Part shown: positions 8,092-17,673 of the stretch, one piece after another
Layout of the letters: the number at the start of each line of letters is the position of its first letter
Numbering within the stretch: the stretch's first letter is position 1
Source: Mycobacterium sp. 852002-40037_SCH5390672
Lineage (GTDB): Bacteria > Actinomycetota > Actinomycetes > Mycobacteriales > Mycobacteriaceae
Length of the DNA: 64,000 bases
Assembly (NCBI RefSeq): GCF_001665875.1
Contig: NZ_LZTA01000116.1
Coordinates: forward strand, 40,141 to 104,140
Direction: 5' to 3'
Translations under genes and position numbers: made by a program
Notes under the pieces: model-generated
The model's input: only the letters and a program-made list of their open reading frames with translations
Database searches by the model: none
What the model was told of the DNA's origin: nothing

Positions 8092-9206
8092 TGCTCGGAC
8101 CGCTCGACGAGTTCCCGGTACACCAAATTCCCCAGCCGATCGCTTGGCCGGGCCCCTCGGACCGCAACTTCTACGACCGCTCCTACTTCAACGCCCACGA
8201 CCGCACCGGGAACATCTTCGTGATCAGCGGCATCGGCTACTACCCCAACCTCGGGGTCAAGGATGCATTCCTGCTCATCAGGCGCGCAGATACCCAGACC
8301 GCCGTGCATCTTTCGGACGCCATCGATCAAGACCGGCTCAACCAGCACGTCAACGGTTACCGCGTCGAGGTCATCGAACCGCTGCACAAGCTCCGGATCG
8401 TACTCGACGAAACCGAAGGCATCGCAGCCGATCTCACCTGGAATGGCCTGTTCGACGTCGTCCAGGAGCAGCCGCACATCCTGCGGTCGGGCAACCGGGT
8501 CACCCTGGATGCGCAGCGCTTCGCACAGCTCGGCAGCTGGAGCGGGCACATCGTCATCGACGGCGAGGAAGTCACCGTCGACCCCAATACCTGGTTGGGC
8601 AGCCGCGACCGGTCCTGGGGCATCCGTCCGATCGGCGAGGCCGAGCCCGCGGGCCGACCCGCCGACCCGCCCTTCGAGGGCATGTGGTGGCTCTATGTAC
8701 CCATGGCCTTCGAGGATTTCGCGATCGTGCTGATCATCCAGGAGGAGCCCAAGGGGTTCCGCTCGCTCAACGATTGCACCCGGATCTGGCGCGACGGCCG
8801 CGTCGAGCAGCTGGGCTGGCCGCGAGTCAAGATCCACTACCGCTCCGGCACCCGCATCCCGACCGGCGCGACGATCGACGCCACCACCCCCGACGGAACC
8901 CCGGTCCATTTCGACGTCGAGTCCAGGCTGCCGGTGCCCATCCACGTCGGCGGCGGCTATGGCGGCGACTCCGACTGGATACACGGCACCTGGAAGGGCG
9001 AAAAGTTCGCCGAGCGCCTGACTTACGACATGACTGACCCGGCCATCGTCGGCCGCGCCGGCTTCGGCGTGATAGACCATGTCGGCCGCGCGGTCTGCCG
9101 TGACGGCGGCGGCGAGCCGGTCGAGGGCTGGGGCCTGTACGAGCACGGGGCGCTGGGCCGGCACGACCCGTCGGGGTTCACCGACTGGTTGACGGTCGCG
9201 CCGTAG
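8091..9206 (+). CDS. Conserved protein of Rv3169 type
   Basis: 371 residues, starting at the ATG that overlaps the upstream TAA by one base. The sequence is rich in beta strands and aromatic residues, without a signal peptide or membrane segment. Motifs such as NTWLGSRDRSWGIRP and WWLYVPMAFEDFAIVLI recall the lipocalin-like 'tocopherol cyclase/AttH' style proteins, but I cannot name a reaction. In M. tuberculosis the counterpart also follows the APH-like kinase, so the two probably share a pathway. Translational coupling supports a functional link. Confidence 0.82.
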   Translation: MLGPLDEFPVHQIPQPIAWPGPSDRNFYDRSYFNAHDRTGNIFVISGIGYYPNLGVKDAFLLIRRADTQTAVHLSDAIDQDRLNQHVNGYRVEVIEPLHKLRIVLDETEGIAADLTWNGLFDVVQEQPHILRSGNRVTLDAQRFAQLGSWSGHIVIDGEEVTVDPNTWLGSRDRSWGIRPIGEAEPAGRPADPPFEGMWWLYVPMAFEDFAIVLIIQEEPKGFRSLNDCTRIWRDGRVEQLGWPRVKIHYRSGTRIPTGATIDATTPDGTPVHFDVESRLPVPIHVGGGYGGDSDWIHGTWKGEKFAERLTYDMTDPAIVGRAGFGVIDHVGRAVCRDGGGEPVEGWGLYEHGALGRHDPSGFTDWLTVAP

Positions 9207-9449
9207 CAACTCAACGATCGCGCCGTGGCCGGTAGCCCCCCGGGTGCGCAGGTTGGGCGTGGTGCCGGCGGCCGCGGCCGAACTGGTCGGACTGGGGGCA
9301 GGACGTGTGGGAAGCACGTGGTCGCAGCGTAATTAACATAGCGAGGTCGGCATATGTTTGCCATCTCCGTGATGCGAACGCCGGGCGGTTCGCCCCTTAG
9401 CTTGCAGAATTCGCCGTGAAAACCGCAGAAATGCGGTTCACTAGACCGC

Positions 9450-10796
9450 GTGTCAAAACCGCCGCGAATGGTCGACGTCGTCGTGGTCGGTGCGGGCTTC
9501 GCCGGACTTGCCGCGGCGCGCGAGCTGACACAGCAAGGCCATGACGTGGCGGTCTTCGAGGGCCGCGACCGGGTCGGCGGACGGTCGCTGACCGGCAGTG
9601 TCGCCGGATTACCGGCAGATCTGGGCGGGACTTTCGTCGGGCCCACCCAAGACGCCGTCTTGGCGATGGCCGCCGAACTCGACGTACCGACCACCCCGAC
9701 ACACCACGACGGTAAGAACCTGATCCATTGGCGTGGGTGGACGCACGCGTATCACGGCACCATTCCGAAGCTTTCGCTGACCGGACTCCTGGACATCGGT
9801 CGGCTGCGGTGGCAGTTCGACAGGATTGCCCGCAGCATTCCGCTGGCGGCGCCCTGGAATGCCCGCCGTGCGCGCGAACTCGACGGCCTGTCGCTCGGCG
9901 GCTGGTTGCGCTCGGTGCGCGCGACCGCTTCCTCGCATGACCTGCTGGCAATCGTGGCGCGGGTGACCTGGGGATGTGAACCCGACGACGTGTCGATGCT
10001 GCACGCCGCGCGCTATGCGCACGCGGCCGGCGGACTGGACCGGCTTCTCGATGTGCAGGACGGTGCCCAACAGGACCGCTTCCCCGGGGGCACGCAACAG
10101 ATCGCCGAGGCCGCGGCCGCCGAACTGGGCACCCGGGTGATGCTCAATGCCCCGGTGCGCCGTATTGAGCGGCACGGCGCAGGCGTCACCGTCACGACCG
10201 ACCTCGGCGAGACCGAGGCCGGGTTTGTCATCGTGGCCATCCCGCCGGCCCATCGCGCCTCGATCGAGTTCACTCCCCCGCTGCCCGCCGAGTATGAGCA
10301 ACTCGCCCGGCATTGGCCGCAGGGCCGGCTCAGTAAGGCCTACGCGGCCTATTCCACGCCGTTCTGGCGGACCAACGGGTTTTCGGGGCAGGCGCTGTCC
10401 GACGAGGGCCCCGTTTTCATCACCTTCGATGTCAGTCCGCACCCGGACGGCCCGGGCATCCTGATGGGTTTTGTGGACGCCCGCGCGTTCGACTCGCTAC
10501 CCAGCGATCAGCGCCGCCGCGACGCGTTGCGCTGCTTCGCAACGCTTTTCGGTGATGATGCGCTCAAACCCCTGGACTATGTGGATCATCGTTGGGGGGT
10601 AGAGGAATTCGCGCCCGGCGGCCCCACCGCTGCGGTGCCGCCCGGGTCGTGGACGCGGTTCGGGCCCTGGCTGCGCGAACCGGTCGGGCCGATTCACTGG
10701 GCCGGCACCGAAACCGCTGACGAGTGGACGGGGTTCCTCGACGGGGCCATCAGATCAGGGCAGCGCGCGGCCGCCGAGATCACCGCCCTGCTATGA
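9450..10796 (+). CDS. aofH: Flavin-containing monoamine oxidase
   Basis: 448 residues, equal in length and closely similar, from memory, to M. tuberculosis AofH (Rv3170). The FAD-binding Rossmann motif VVVVGAGFAGLAAARELTQQG lies at residues 9-29 region (core GAGFAGLAA), followed by GRDRVGGRSL, and the C-terminal FAD motif is IHWAGTETADEWTGFLDGAI. It should oxidise amines to imines/aldehydes with release of hydrogen peroxide; the true substrate is unknown. GTG 9450 is used as start; ATG at 9468 is also possible. It ends tail to tail with the hydrolase gene, overlapping by six bases. Confidence 0.93.
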   Translation: MSKPPRMVDVVVVGAGFAGLAAARELTQQGHDVAVFEGRDRVGGRSLTGSVAGLPADLGGTFVGPTQDAVLAMAAELDVPTTPTHHDGKNLIHWRGWTHAYHGTIPKLSLTGLLDIGRLRWQFDRIARSIPLAAPWNARRARELDGLSLGGWLRSVRATASSHDLLAIVARVTWGCEPDDVSMLHAARYAHAAGGLDRLLDVQDGAQQDRFPGGTQQIAEAAAAELGTRVMLNAPVRRIERHGAGVTVTTDLGETEAGFVIVAIPPAHRASIEFTPPLPAEYEQLARHWPQGRLSKAYAAYSTPFWRTNGFSGQALSDEGPVFITFDVSPHPDGPGILMGFVDARAFDSLPSDQRRRDALRCFATLFGDDALKPLDYVDHRWGVEEFAPGGPTAAVPPGSWTRFGPWLREPVGPIHWAGTETADEWTGFLDGAIRSGQRAAAEITALL

Positions 10797-11756
10797 GCTG
10801 ATCCGGCGGGTGGCCGCGTTGTGGACCGCCATCTCGGCGAGGCCACGCAACTGGCGGTTCACCTCGCGCGGGTGTTCCAGCATCGAGCAGTGCCCGCCGG
10901 GCAGTTCGACCAGCTCGATCAGGTTGGGTGCGGTGCGCGCGATCCTGCGGGACTGGCTGATCGGGGTCAGCCGGTCGCGTTCACTGCCGATGACCAACGT
11001 CGGCACGGTCAAACCGTCCAGGTTGAGATACCGAGAGCCCAGGGAGGCGACCAGTGCCCTGGCGCAGCCGGCCCGTCCCGCCGGTGACGTCTTCTCGAAG
11101 AGCTCGTAGACGAGGTTGGCGATACTCGGATCGGCGTCGCGCCCGGTGGCCAGCATCGCCACCACATAGCGGCTGGGGAGGCGGGCGGCTCCCGGGACTC
11201 CGAACCCGCCGAACGCGTTGATCAGGGCTCGCCCGGCGAGAACCCGGGCCGGCGACAATCCGTACGGCGCCGGCAGCAGCTGCACCTTGCGGATCAGATC
11301 ACCGGTGGTGGTGTTGATCAGCGCGACGGCGTCCGCGCGCCGGGAGACCTTGTGCCGGTAGCGCTCCGACCAGGCGGCGATGGTGATGCCGCCCATGGAA
11401 TGACCGGCCACCACCGCCCGCTCGTGCGGCGCCAGGGTCGCGTCCAGCACCGAATCCAGATCGGAGGCAAGGTGTTTGAGGCTGTAGTCCTTGGCCCGGG
11501 GCACGTCACTTCGACCGTGGCCGCGGTGATCGAATGCGATCACCCGGTAGTCGTTGGACAGGTCGGCGATCTGGTATGCCCACGCCCGGATCGCGCAGGT
11601 GATGCCGTGCGTCAACACAATCGGATAACCGTCGGCTGGGCCGAACACTTCCGCGTGCAGTCGGGTGCCGTCGGCCGCCCGAACCGGCACGGTCTCGCTC
11701 GGCGGCAGCTCATCGGGGAACGGGTCAGCTGTGCGAGTCGATCGTCGAGCACTCAT
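10791..11756 (-). CDS. Alpha/beta hydrolase
   Basis: 321 residues. An oxyanion HG motif (VLTHGITC) near residue 50 precedes the nucleophile elbow GHSMGG, giving a serine nucleophile rather than the Asp of epoxide hydrolases. The acid falls near GSERDRLTP and the catalytic His in LPGGHCSMLEHP. The Ser nucleophile points to an esterase, lipase or perhaps cofactor-free haloperoxidase. A strong GGAGGGGG site precedes the ATG at 11756. It is convergent with aofH and divergent from the second amine oxidase. M. tuberculosis also has a hydrolase (Rv3171c) after aofH on the opposite strand, but I did not verify orthology. Confidence 0.88.
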   Translation of the reverse strand: MSARRSTRTADPFPDELPPSETVPVRAADGTRLHAEVFGPADGYPIVLTHGITCAIRAWAYQIADLSNDYRVIAFDHRGHGRSDVPRAKDYSLKHLASDLDSVLDATLAPHERAVVAGHSMGGITIAAWSERYRHKVSRRADAVALINTTTGDLIRKVQLLPAPYGLSPARVLAGRALINAFGGFGVPGAARLPSRYVVAMLATGRDADPSIANLVYELFEKTSPAGRAGCARALVASLGSRYLNLDGLTVPTLVIGSERDRLTPISQSRRIARTAPNLIELVELPGGHCSMLEHPREVNRQLRGLAEMAVHNAATRRISS

Positions 11757-11823
11757 CGCCGCTCCCCCTCCTCGAACGCGGCACCGTTGCCGCAGCTAAG
11801 GATGAGACAATTTTATCCCTAAG

Positions 11824-11843
11824 TTCGGTTCGCTTTTACCGAA
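11824..11843. promoter_or_regulatory. Inverted repeat in the divergent hydrolase/oxidase gap
   Basis: TTCGGT at 11824-11829 and ACCGAA at 11838-11843 form a 6-bp inverted repeat with an 8-base spacer, 35 bases before the start of the Tat amine oxidase. It lies in a locally AT-rich patch and could be an operator. No regulator is assigned. Confidence 0.25.
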
Positions 11844-11878
11844 ATCCGGCAAACGATTCTTATGAGACGCTTAGACCC

Positions 11879-13267
11879 GTGCCTTTGTCGCGTCGGGCAT
11901 TCATCGCGGCCGCGACCGGCGTGGCCGGTGGTGGGCTGGCGGCCGCCTGCGCGCCGAATCGACCGACGGGCGCAACCGGGCGTCCGTCCGATGAACCACC
12001 GCCCGCACCGGACACCAAGTCGATCCTGGTCGTCGGCGCCGGGATGGCGGGGCTGACCGCCGCACGCAGCCTTGCCGACGCGGGACGGTCGGTACGCGTC
12101 CTCGAAGCCCGCGGCCGTATCGGCGGCAGGGTCTGCACCGACCGGGACTGGGGCACCCCGCTGGAGTTGGGCGCGTCGTGGATCCACGGCACGACGGACA
12201 ACCCCGTGACCGAGCTGGCCCGGCGAGCGCGGGCGCAGCTGGTCAGCACCGACTATTACGGGTGGGTCAAGCTCGCGGTCGATCCCGCCGTGGCGCCGTT
12301 GGATTACCAGAGCGCAACCTGGCGATCGTTTGTCGAACGGGCGCGCAGTCGGGACGGCGCGGGAAGTCTGGGCGCCGCGGTGCACGCCGCCGCCGACGGC
12401 GCGAGGCTCTCCCCGTCCGATCGCGCCCAGCTGGCGTTCTACCTCACCACCGAGATCGAGGACGAATACGCCGCCGACGCAGATCAGCTCTCGGCCAGCA
12501 CCTTTGACAAGGGTGACTATGCCGGCGGCGATCAAGACGTCATCACGAACGGCTATGACGCCCTGCCGAAGTTACTTGCCGACGGACTTACCATCGAGCT
12601 CAATACGCCGGTCACCGCGATCGTGCAGCGCGACGGCGCCGTCATCGTGCGGACCAAGGACAAGTCGTTCCAGGGGCCGGCCGCCATCGTCACGGTGCCC
12701 CTCGGGGTGCTGAAATCCGGTGCGATCGCTTTCGATCCGCCACTCCCCCCGGGGCATGCCCAGGCCGTACGCGCCCTGGGCTTCGGGGCGTTGTCCAAGA
12801 GCTTCTTTCGCTTCGACCAACGAACTTGGAAGGTAGACAATGCCTTCTACCAGTACATCGCCCCGGAAGGCGGGCTGTGGTCGCAGTGGTTCACCTTGCC
12901 GAGCGATGCGGGTCCAATCGCGTTGGCCTTCAACGGTGGTGGGCGGGGGCGATTTGTGGAGTCGTGCGCGCCCAAGGATCTGCTGACCAGCGCGCTGACG
13001 GCCGCCCGCCGGCTCTTCGGCGACAACATCTCGCTAGCGGATGTACGGACGTCGAACTGGACCGTCGACCCGTACGCACTCGGTGCCTATTCGTTTCACC
13101 CGCCCGGTTCCGGCTTGGCCGACCGGAGCCGACTACAACAGCCGATCAGCGACCGGCTCTACCTGGCGGGTGAGGCTGTCGGCGTTGACAATCCGGCCAC
13201 GGTGAGTGGCGCGGTGCTCAGCGGCCGCTATGCCGCGGACCAACTGCTGCACCATGTGAAGGGGTGA
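11879..13267 (+). CDS. Flavin amine oxidase, predicted Tat-exported lipoprotein
   Basis: 462 residues. The N-terminus reads MPLSRRAFIAAATG, a twin-arginine signal, and ends in LAAAC with Cys24 as a lipobox cysteine, so the mature enzyme is predicted to be exported folded with its FAD and anchored outside the membrane. The FAD motif is VVGAGMAGLTAARSL, then GRIGGRVCTD; the C-terminal FAD contact is LAGEAVGVDNPATVSGAV. It belongs to the monoamine/polyamine oxidase family. It is distinct from the cytoplasmic aofH product two genes away. The GTG start has a weak ribosome site. Substrate unknown. Confidence 0.88.
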   Translation: MPLSRRAFIAAATGVAGGGLAAACAPNRPTGATGRPSDEPPPAPDTKSILVVGAGMAGLTAARSLADAGRSVRVLEARGRIGGRVCTDRDWGTPLELGASWIHGTTDNPVTELARRARAQLVSTDYYGWVKLAVDPAVAPLDYQSATWRSFVERARSRDGAGSLGAAVHAAADGARLSPSDRAQLAFYLTTEIEDEYAADADQLSASTFDKGDYAGGDQDVITNGYDALPKLLADGLTIELNTPVTAIVQRDGAVIVRTKDKSFQGPAAIVTVPLGVLKSGAIAFDPPLPPGHAQAVRALGFGALSKSFFRFDQRTWKVDNAFYQYIAPEGGLWSQWFTLPSDAGPIALAFNGGGRGRFVESCAPKDLLTSALTAARRLFGDNISLADVRTSNWTVDPYALGAYSFHPPGSGLADRSRLQQPISDRLYLAGEAVGVDNPATVSGAVLSGRYAADQLLHHVKG

Positions 13268-13277
13268 CCACCCCGAG

Positions 13278-14369
13278 TCACGGCATGGGTTGTTGGCGCA
13301 GCGTGGTGTGGGGGCTTTGGCCGTAGGTCTGTCGGTAGAGCACCGCGAACCGTCCGGTGTGCGCGAATCCCCATCGCTGGGCGATTTCGGTGACGGTCGA
13401 GTTAGATGTCGTTGCCGCTGTCAGCTCTTGATGAGCGCGGCTGAGCCGGGTACGACGCATGTACTCGGTCGGGGTGGTGTCGAGCTGGCGGCGGAACAGG
13501 TATTGAACCGCTCTGGGCGTCAGGTGCACCGCTGCGGCCACCTCGTTGATGCCGATGTCGTCGGTGATATGGCGGTGGATGAATGACACCGCTTCCTTGA
13601 GCGTTGCCGGTAATGCGAGTTCGCTGGCCGCGTCCTGCCCGGTGAGGGTGGACGGATAGCACTCGAGCAGCACACCGGTGAGCAGGTTGGCCATGCCCGC
13701 GACAACCAACGGCTGCTGGGCGGTATCCGCGGAAGCCAACGTCAAAATGACATAATCCAAAGCCCGATGCCACGCCCGCACGGCAGCGCGGGACCGCGGC
13801 CGCGAATTCACGAACCGCGTCTGCTGCGCCGGCTTGTGCCAGTGCGCGGTGACTTTGTGCAGCACTTCGGCGTCGATCGCGACGACATCGAAACGCGCAC
13901 CGTTGCAGTGCAGTAGGCAGGACATGCTGTGGGCGACGAGAATCGGCGAGTCCGCGGTCGCGGGCACGCCCTCGACGCTCAGCGACCCGGCGCGTGGCTG
14001 GATCACCACAATGGTGTCGTCCGCCGGAACCTCAAGGGTCGATCGCCCCTGAATCATCACCTCGTCGAAAATCATTGAACCAGCAGCACTGCGCCGGTGC
14101 GACACCGCGGAATAATTGGTAAGCGCGCGGAGCCGCCAACCTGGCCGATAGGCCGATGCAAAAAATCGACGCACTGCCTGGCCATCAGTGGTGCGGAACT
14201 GCTTGTATTCCACCGCGGCTGGAGGGAACTCGTACTCCGGATCACATCCGAGGACAGGGCGGGCGGGACAGAAGTCGGCCCGAGGCGCCTCCGGCGCTTC
14301 GCCGGCGGAATCGACCACACCCAGGGGGGACTGCGACTGCCCGTCCGTTGCGCTCGTCATGGCAGTCAT
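13278..14369 (-). CDS. AraC-family transcriptional regulator
   Basis: 363 residues. The C-terminal 100 residues carry the double helix-turn-helix of AraC/XylS proteins (INEVAAAVHLTPRAVQYLFR, then VTEIAQRWGFAHTGRFAVLY) ending in the family signature YRQTYGQSPHTTLR. The N-terminal part resembles the AraC-binding-like domain (YRPGWRLRALTNYSAVSHR onward). It follows the glycosyltransferase gene by 34 bases on the same strand and is convergent with the Tat amine oxidase, ten bases away. Targets and inducer are unknown. Confidence 0.9.
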   Translation of the reverse strand: MTAMTSATDGQSQSPLGVVDSAGEAPEAPRADFCPARPVLGCDPEYEFPPAAVEYKQFRTTDGQAVRRFFASAYRPGWRLRALTNYSAVSHRRSAAGSMIFDEVMIQGRSTLEVPADDTIVVIQPRAGSLSVEGVPATADSPILVAHSMSCLLHCNGARFDVVAIDAEVLHKVTAHWHKPAQQTRFVNSRPRSRAAVRAWHRALDYVILTLASADTAQQPLVVAGMANLLTGVLLECYPSTLTGQDAASELALPATLKEAVSFIHRHITDDIGINEVAAAVHLTPRAVQYLFRRQLDTTPTEYMRRTRLSRAHQELTAATTSNSTVTEIAQRWGFAHTGRFAVLYRQTYGQSPHTTLRQQPMP

Positions 14370-14403
14370 GGCCGGCCCGGATGAAAGACCGTGGGCGTCC
14401 TCG

Positions 14404-15588
14404 TCATGGCATCACGCGCGCCGGCGATGACAGATCTGTCGGTGACCGATCTTGCGCCCCCGCACTGTGGTAAATGTTCAGTGCGTCCAGCGCGATGCGC
14501 TGCCATGCGAAGCGTGACTGTGCACGACTGCGACCGGCCGCGCCCATGCTCTCGCATTGAAAGCTCTGGGCGAGAAGCCTTCTCAAAGCTGCCGCCAGCC
14601 CGACGGGATTTTCCGGCGGCACCACGACGCCGGTGATGTCGTCGAGTACGACGTCAGCCAGGGCGCCCACGGTCGCCGCAACCACTACCACCCCACTGGC
14701 CATGGCCTGTAACACGGTCGTGGGACGCGGTGGATGGCGAGGTGTGCACACCATCACGTCGGCGGACCGTATCCACATCGGCAATTCGTCACTGGCGACT
14801 GTGCCCGCAAAATGGACGCGGTCGGCGACTTCGAATTCGCGGGCCAGGTACTGCAGCCGGGCTCGCGCGTCGTCGTGCACGGCGTTGGTCGCGTCGGTTT
14901 CCACAATAACCAGCTCCGCGCCGGGAACCCGGTACAGTGCGCCGATTGCGATATCAAAACCGTTATGCTGCAGTGGATTTGGTGCCACACATAGAACGCG
15001 TTGACGTTCGTTCCGAGCAACCTCCGGACCGCTCGGGGTGTACAGCGCGGAGTCCACACCGCATGTGAAGGCCGACACTCGCGCGCGACTGTGACGTAGG
15101 TGGGCCAGCATATCGACCTCGACGCTGCTCTCACCCGTCGCCCAGGTCGCGCTGCGCGCCAAAAGCGGCTCTATGCGCTCTCGTGCGCTTTTGGGCGTGG
15201 ATGCCGCACCACGGGGACGCGATGCCGCTGCCATGCCCAAGAACGTCTGCACAACCGGGACGCGTCGACGTCGCGCCGCCAGTTGAGCGGCCAACCCGCC
15301 CAACCATCCGTATGCATGCACGACGTCGGGCCGTTCCTTCGACCAGACGCGCTCAAGCTTTGCCGCCCAGTCGCCGACGTAGGGCAACAGGTCCGTCGGC
15401 GATGCCGGCGCGCTCGGGCCGACGGGAACCGAAACACGACGGCAGCCGGCGGCGGCCGCTTTGGCCGGCCGTCGACCACTTTGCCGCAGGCAGACCGTCG
15501 TATCGTGTCCCTGGGTCGTCAACGCGGTGCACAGCCGCTCGGGGTCCTCCCCGACGACGTCATCACCGCTGACAATTGCAATCCTCAA
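14404..15588 (-). CDS. Glycosyltransferase family 4 protein with altered active-site motif
   Basis: About 394 residues of GT-B fold. The N-terminal Rossmann domain starts LRIAIVSGDD; the middle shows VVHAYGWLGGLAA and QTFLGMAAASR; the C-terminal nucleotide-sugar domain includes VLCVAPNPLQHNGFDIAIGAL. TTG 15588 is chosen because GGAGGG lies eight bases upstream and because the in-frame extension to 15741 carries no GT sequence. The usual E-x7-E motif of retaining GT4 enzymes reads PPRPTTVLQAMASGVVVVA here: the second Glu is Gln and the first is not evident, so activity may be altered or lost. Acceptor and donor are unknown. Confidence 0.82.
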   Translation of the reverse strand: MRIAIVSGDDVVGEDPERLCTALTTQGHDTTVCLRQSGRRPAKAAAAGCRRVSVPVGPSAPASPTDLLPYVGDWAAKLERVWSKERPDVVHAYGWLGGLAAQLAARRRRVPVVQTFLGMAAASRPRGAASTPKSARERIEPLLARSATWATGESSVEVDMLAHLRHSRARVSAFTCGVDSALYTPSGPEVARNERQRVLCVAPNPLQHNGFDIAIGALYRVPGAELVIVETDATNAVHDDARARLQYLAREFEVADRVHFAGTVASDELPMWIRSADVMVCTPRHPPRPTTVLQAMASGVVVVAATVGALADVVLDDITGVVVPPENPVGLAAALRRLLAQSFQCESMGAAGRSRAQSRFAWQRIALDALNIYHSAGAQDRSPTDLSSPARVMP

Positions 15589-15774
15589 CCGCGATTCCCT
15601 CCGCGCACATGCTTCGCCAACACCAGGAGACATACCACTGGCGGGCGCCGGCGAAACGGCCCAGATCACCACTTCGCTTGCAGGCTCAAAGTTCGCCCGC
15701 TGGACCCTGGCGAGCCGGCAGAACGCGGTCATACGGCGCAACCGGAGGCATGTTGCGGCGGCGGGTCTTGCCAG

Positions 15775-17646
15775 CTAGTCCAGAACATCTATCAGCAGCA
15801 GGGCTCCGCCGACCGTTCCCTCGTTCGAGCGAAACGGCGTGCACGTGACCCGCACCCGCGCCGCGCGGCCGCGCCGGTTGACCGCATCCACTACCGCTTC
15901 ACCGGAACTGTCCGGGTCGACGAAGGCAGTGCCGATCAATGGCCGCACGCCGTCGAGCGGCAGGCCGATGTCGAGTGCCGTCAGCCTGGACCCGACCGTC
16001 TCCTCGGCGCGTAGCCCCCAGAGGTCCTCGCAACCGCGGTTCCACAAAATGACGTTCATTTCGCGGTCGACCACCACCATGCCGCTCCGGACCGAGTCGA
16101 CCAGGGAACCCAGGAAGTTCTTTGCGTAGTCCAGTTCCAGACTGCGCTCACTCAGCATGTCGTTGATGGTCTGCAGTTCGTCGTTGGTGCACTGCAGTTC
16201 CTCGTTCATCGTCTCGAGTTCTTCGTTGGTGGACTGCAGTTCCTCGTTGGTGGTCTCGAGTTCCTCAACGGTGGATTGCAGTTCCTCGTTGGTGGTTTCG
16301 AGTTCTTCGTTGGTGGACTGCAGCTCTTCGTAGGCCGCCTCGAGCTGGTGGTTGGTTTGCACGACTTTGTCCAGCAGGGCGCGCGTCGCTGTGACGTCGA
16401 AGAACACGATCGACACGCCGAGCAGGCCATTCTCGGCGTCGACGAGCGGATTGATGTGGATCTCGAACCACACCGTCTCGGCACCCGGGCGCTGCCATTT
16501 CACGTCCTGGATCCGCGCCGAACGCCGCTCCACCTTGGCTTGTTCCAGGTAGGCACGCAACTCAACCGGACGGTAGGAAACCTCGAGATCGCGCAGCAGC
16601 CGGCCGATGTCGCGCGCCGACAGCCCGAAGACGGTCTCCGCCTGCTGGTTGATCATCGCGATGGTGTCCTCGCCGGTCACCACGATCTGAGCCACCGGGC
16701 TGGCACGAAACGCCATATCACGGACCGTCGCCAGGCCCGGCAGATCGGCATGGCGTTCGTAGAACCCCCCAGCCGGTTCGTAGCGGTCGGCGCCGCCATG
16801 GGTCCCCACCGCCTTGCGGAAGATTCGGTGTTTGAGGTTCAGCGGCTTGAACCGGTCGCCATGACTAAGCAGCATCTCGGCGTGTCCGAGAAATAGGGTG
16901 CCTTGGGGCGCAAGCGCAAAATGTAGACGCCCCAAGACTTTTCGCTGCGTTTCCGCATTGAGGTACATCAGCGTATTACGACAGACCAGCAAATCGACAC
17001 GCGATATCGGCGCATCCCTGACCAGGTCGTTGGGGCCGAAGATCACCGCGCGCCGCAGGTCTTTGTGGAAGACGTAGCGGGTGTTGATCTGCTGGAAGTA
17101 GCGCCCCAACAGGTCCGGCGGTACGGATTCGACCGCCTTGGCGTCGTAGGACGCGCCGCGCGCCTCGGTGAGCGCATCTTCGTCGACGTCCGTGGCGTAA
17201 ATCTTGACCCGTTGCCGAAAATCCTCGAGTCCCAGCGCCTCGGCCAACAGCATGGCCAGCGTGTAGGCCTCCTGACCGGACGCGCAGCCGGCGCTCCACA
17301 CCCGAATCGGGTCGTGGGGCCCACGTTCGGCCAGCAATCGCGGGATGACCTCGGCGGCGACGTAGTCCCAGGCCTCCGGGTCGCGGAAGAAAGAGGTGAC
17401 GTTGATCAGGATGGTGTTGAAGAGCGCCGTGAGTTCATCCGAGCTGGCCTGCAGAAAGTCCAGGTACTCGTCGAATGTGGCGTAACCCGCCTGGTCCATC
17501 CGATGACGGACGCGACGTATCAGCGAGGTGCGCTTGTAGCCGGTGAAGTCGAAGCCGCGCGAATCCCGCATGTAGCGCAACAAGGCCTCGAAAGCCTCGT
17601 CAGTCTTGGATTCCAATGCCGAAGTCCCGTCCGATAAGTGGTTCAC
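15775..17646 (-). CDS. CheR-type methyltransferase with coiled coil and PAS domains
   Basis: 623 residues. Residues about 10-265 are a CheR domain (RDSRGFDFTGYKRTSLIRRV; SAM motif IRVWSAGCASGQEAYTLAM; VDLLVCRNTLMYL). A PAS region follows (about 315-435), then a coiled coil at about 439-500 built from repeated ELQSTNEELETTNE 14-residue units, then a second PAS domain to the end. Mycobacteria lack flagella and classical chemoreceptors, so this is not chemotaxis; such CheB/CheR-PAS proteins are thought to sense signals and modify partners. GTG 17646 is the start. It closes the operon with CheB and a STAS-HATPase protein. Confidence 0.9.
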   Translation of the reverse strand: MNHLSDGTSALESKTDEAFEALLRYMRDSRGFDFTGYKRTSLIRRVRHRMDQAGYATFDEYLDFLQASSDELTALFNTILINVTSFFRDPEAWDYVAAEVIPRLLAERGPHDPIRVWSAGCASGQEAYTLAMLLAEALGLEDFRQRVKIYATDVDEDALTEARGASYDAKAVESVPPDLLGRYFQQINTRYVFHKDLRRAVIFGPNDLVRDAPISRVDLLVCRNTLMYLNAETQRKVLGRLHFALAPQGTLFLGHAEMLLSHGDRFKPLNLKHRIFRKAVGTHGGADRYEPAGGFYERHADLPGLATVRDMAFRASPVAQIVVTGEDTIAMINQQAETVFGLSARDIGRLLRDLEVSYRPVELRAYLEQAKVERRSARIQDVKWQRPGAETVWFEIHINPLVDAENGLLGVSIVFFDVTATRALLDKVVQTNHQLEAAYEELQSTNEELETTNEELQSTVEELETTNEELQSTNEELETMNEELQCTNDELQTINDMLSERSLELDYAKNFLGSLVDSVRSGMVVVDREMNVILWNRGCEDLWGLRAEETVGSRLTALDIGLPLDGVRPLIGTAFVDPDSSGEAVVDAVNRRGRAARVRVTCTPFRSNEGTVGGALLLIDVLD

Positions 17647-17673
17647 CGAAGGACTTGAACACTACTCGCGGCG

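Noticed and set aside
16140..16330. Tandem nucleotide repeat considered as a microsatellite
   Set aside because: It is explained by the ELQSTNEELETTNE coiled-coil repeats of the CheR-PAS protein.
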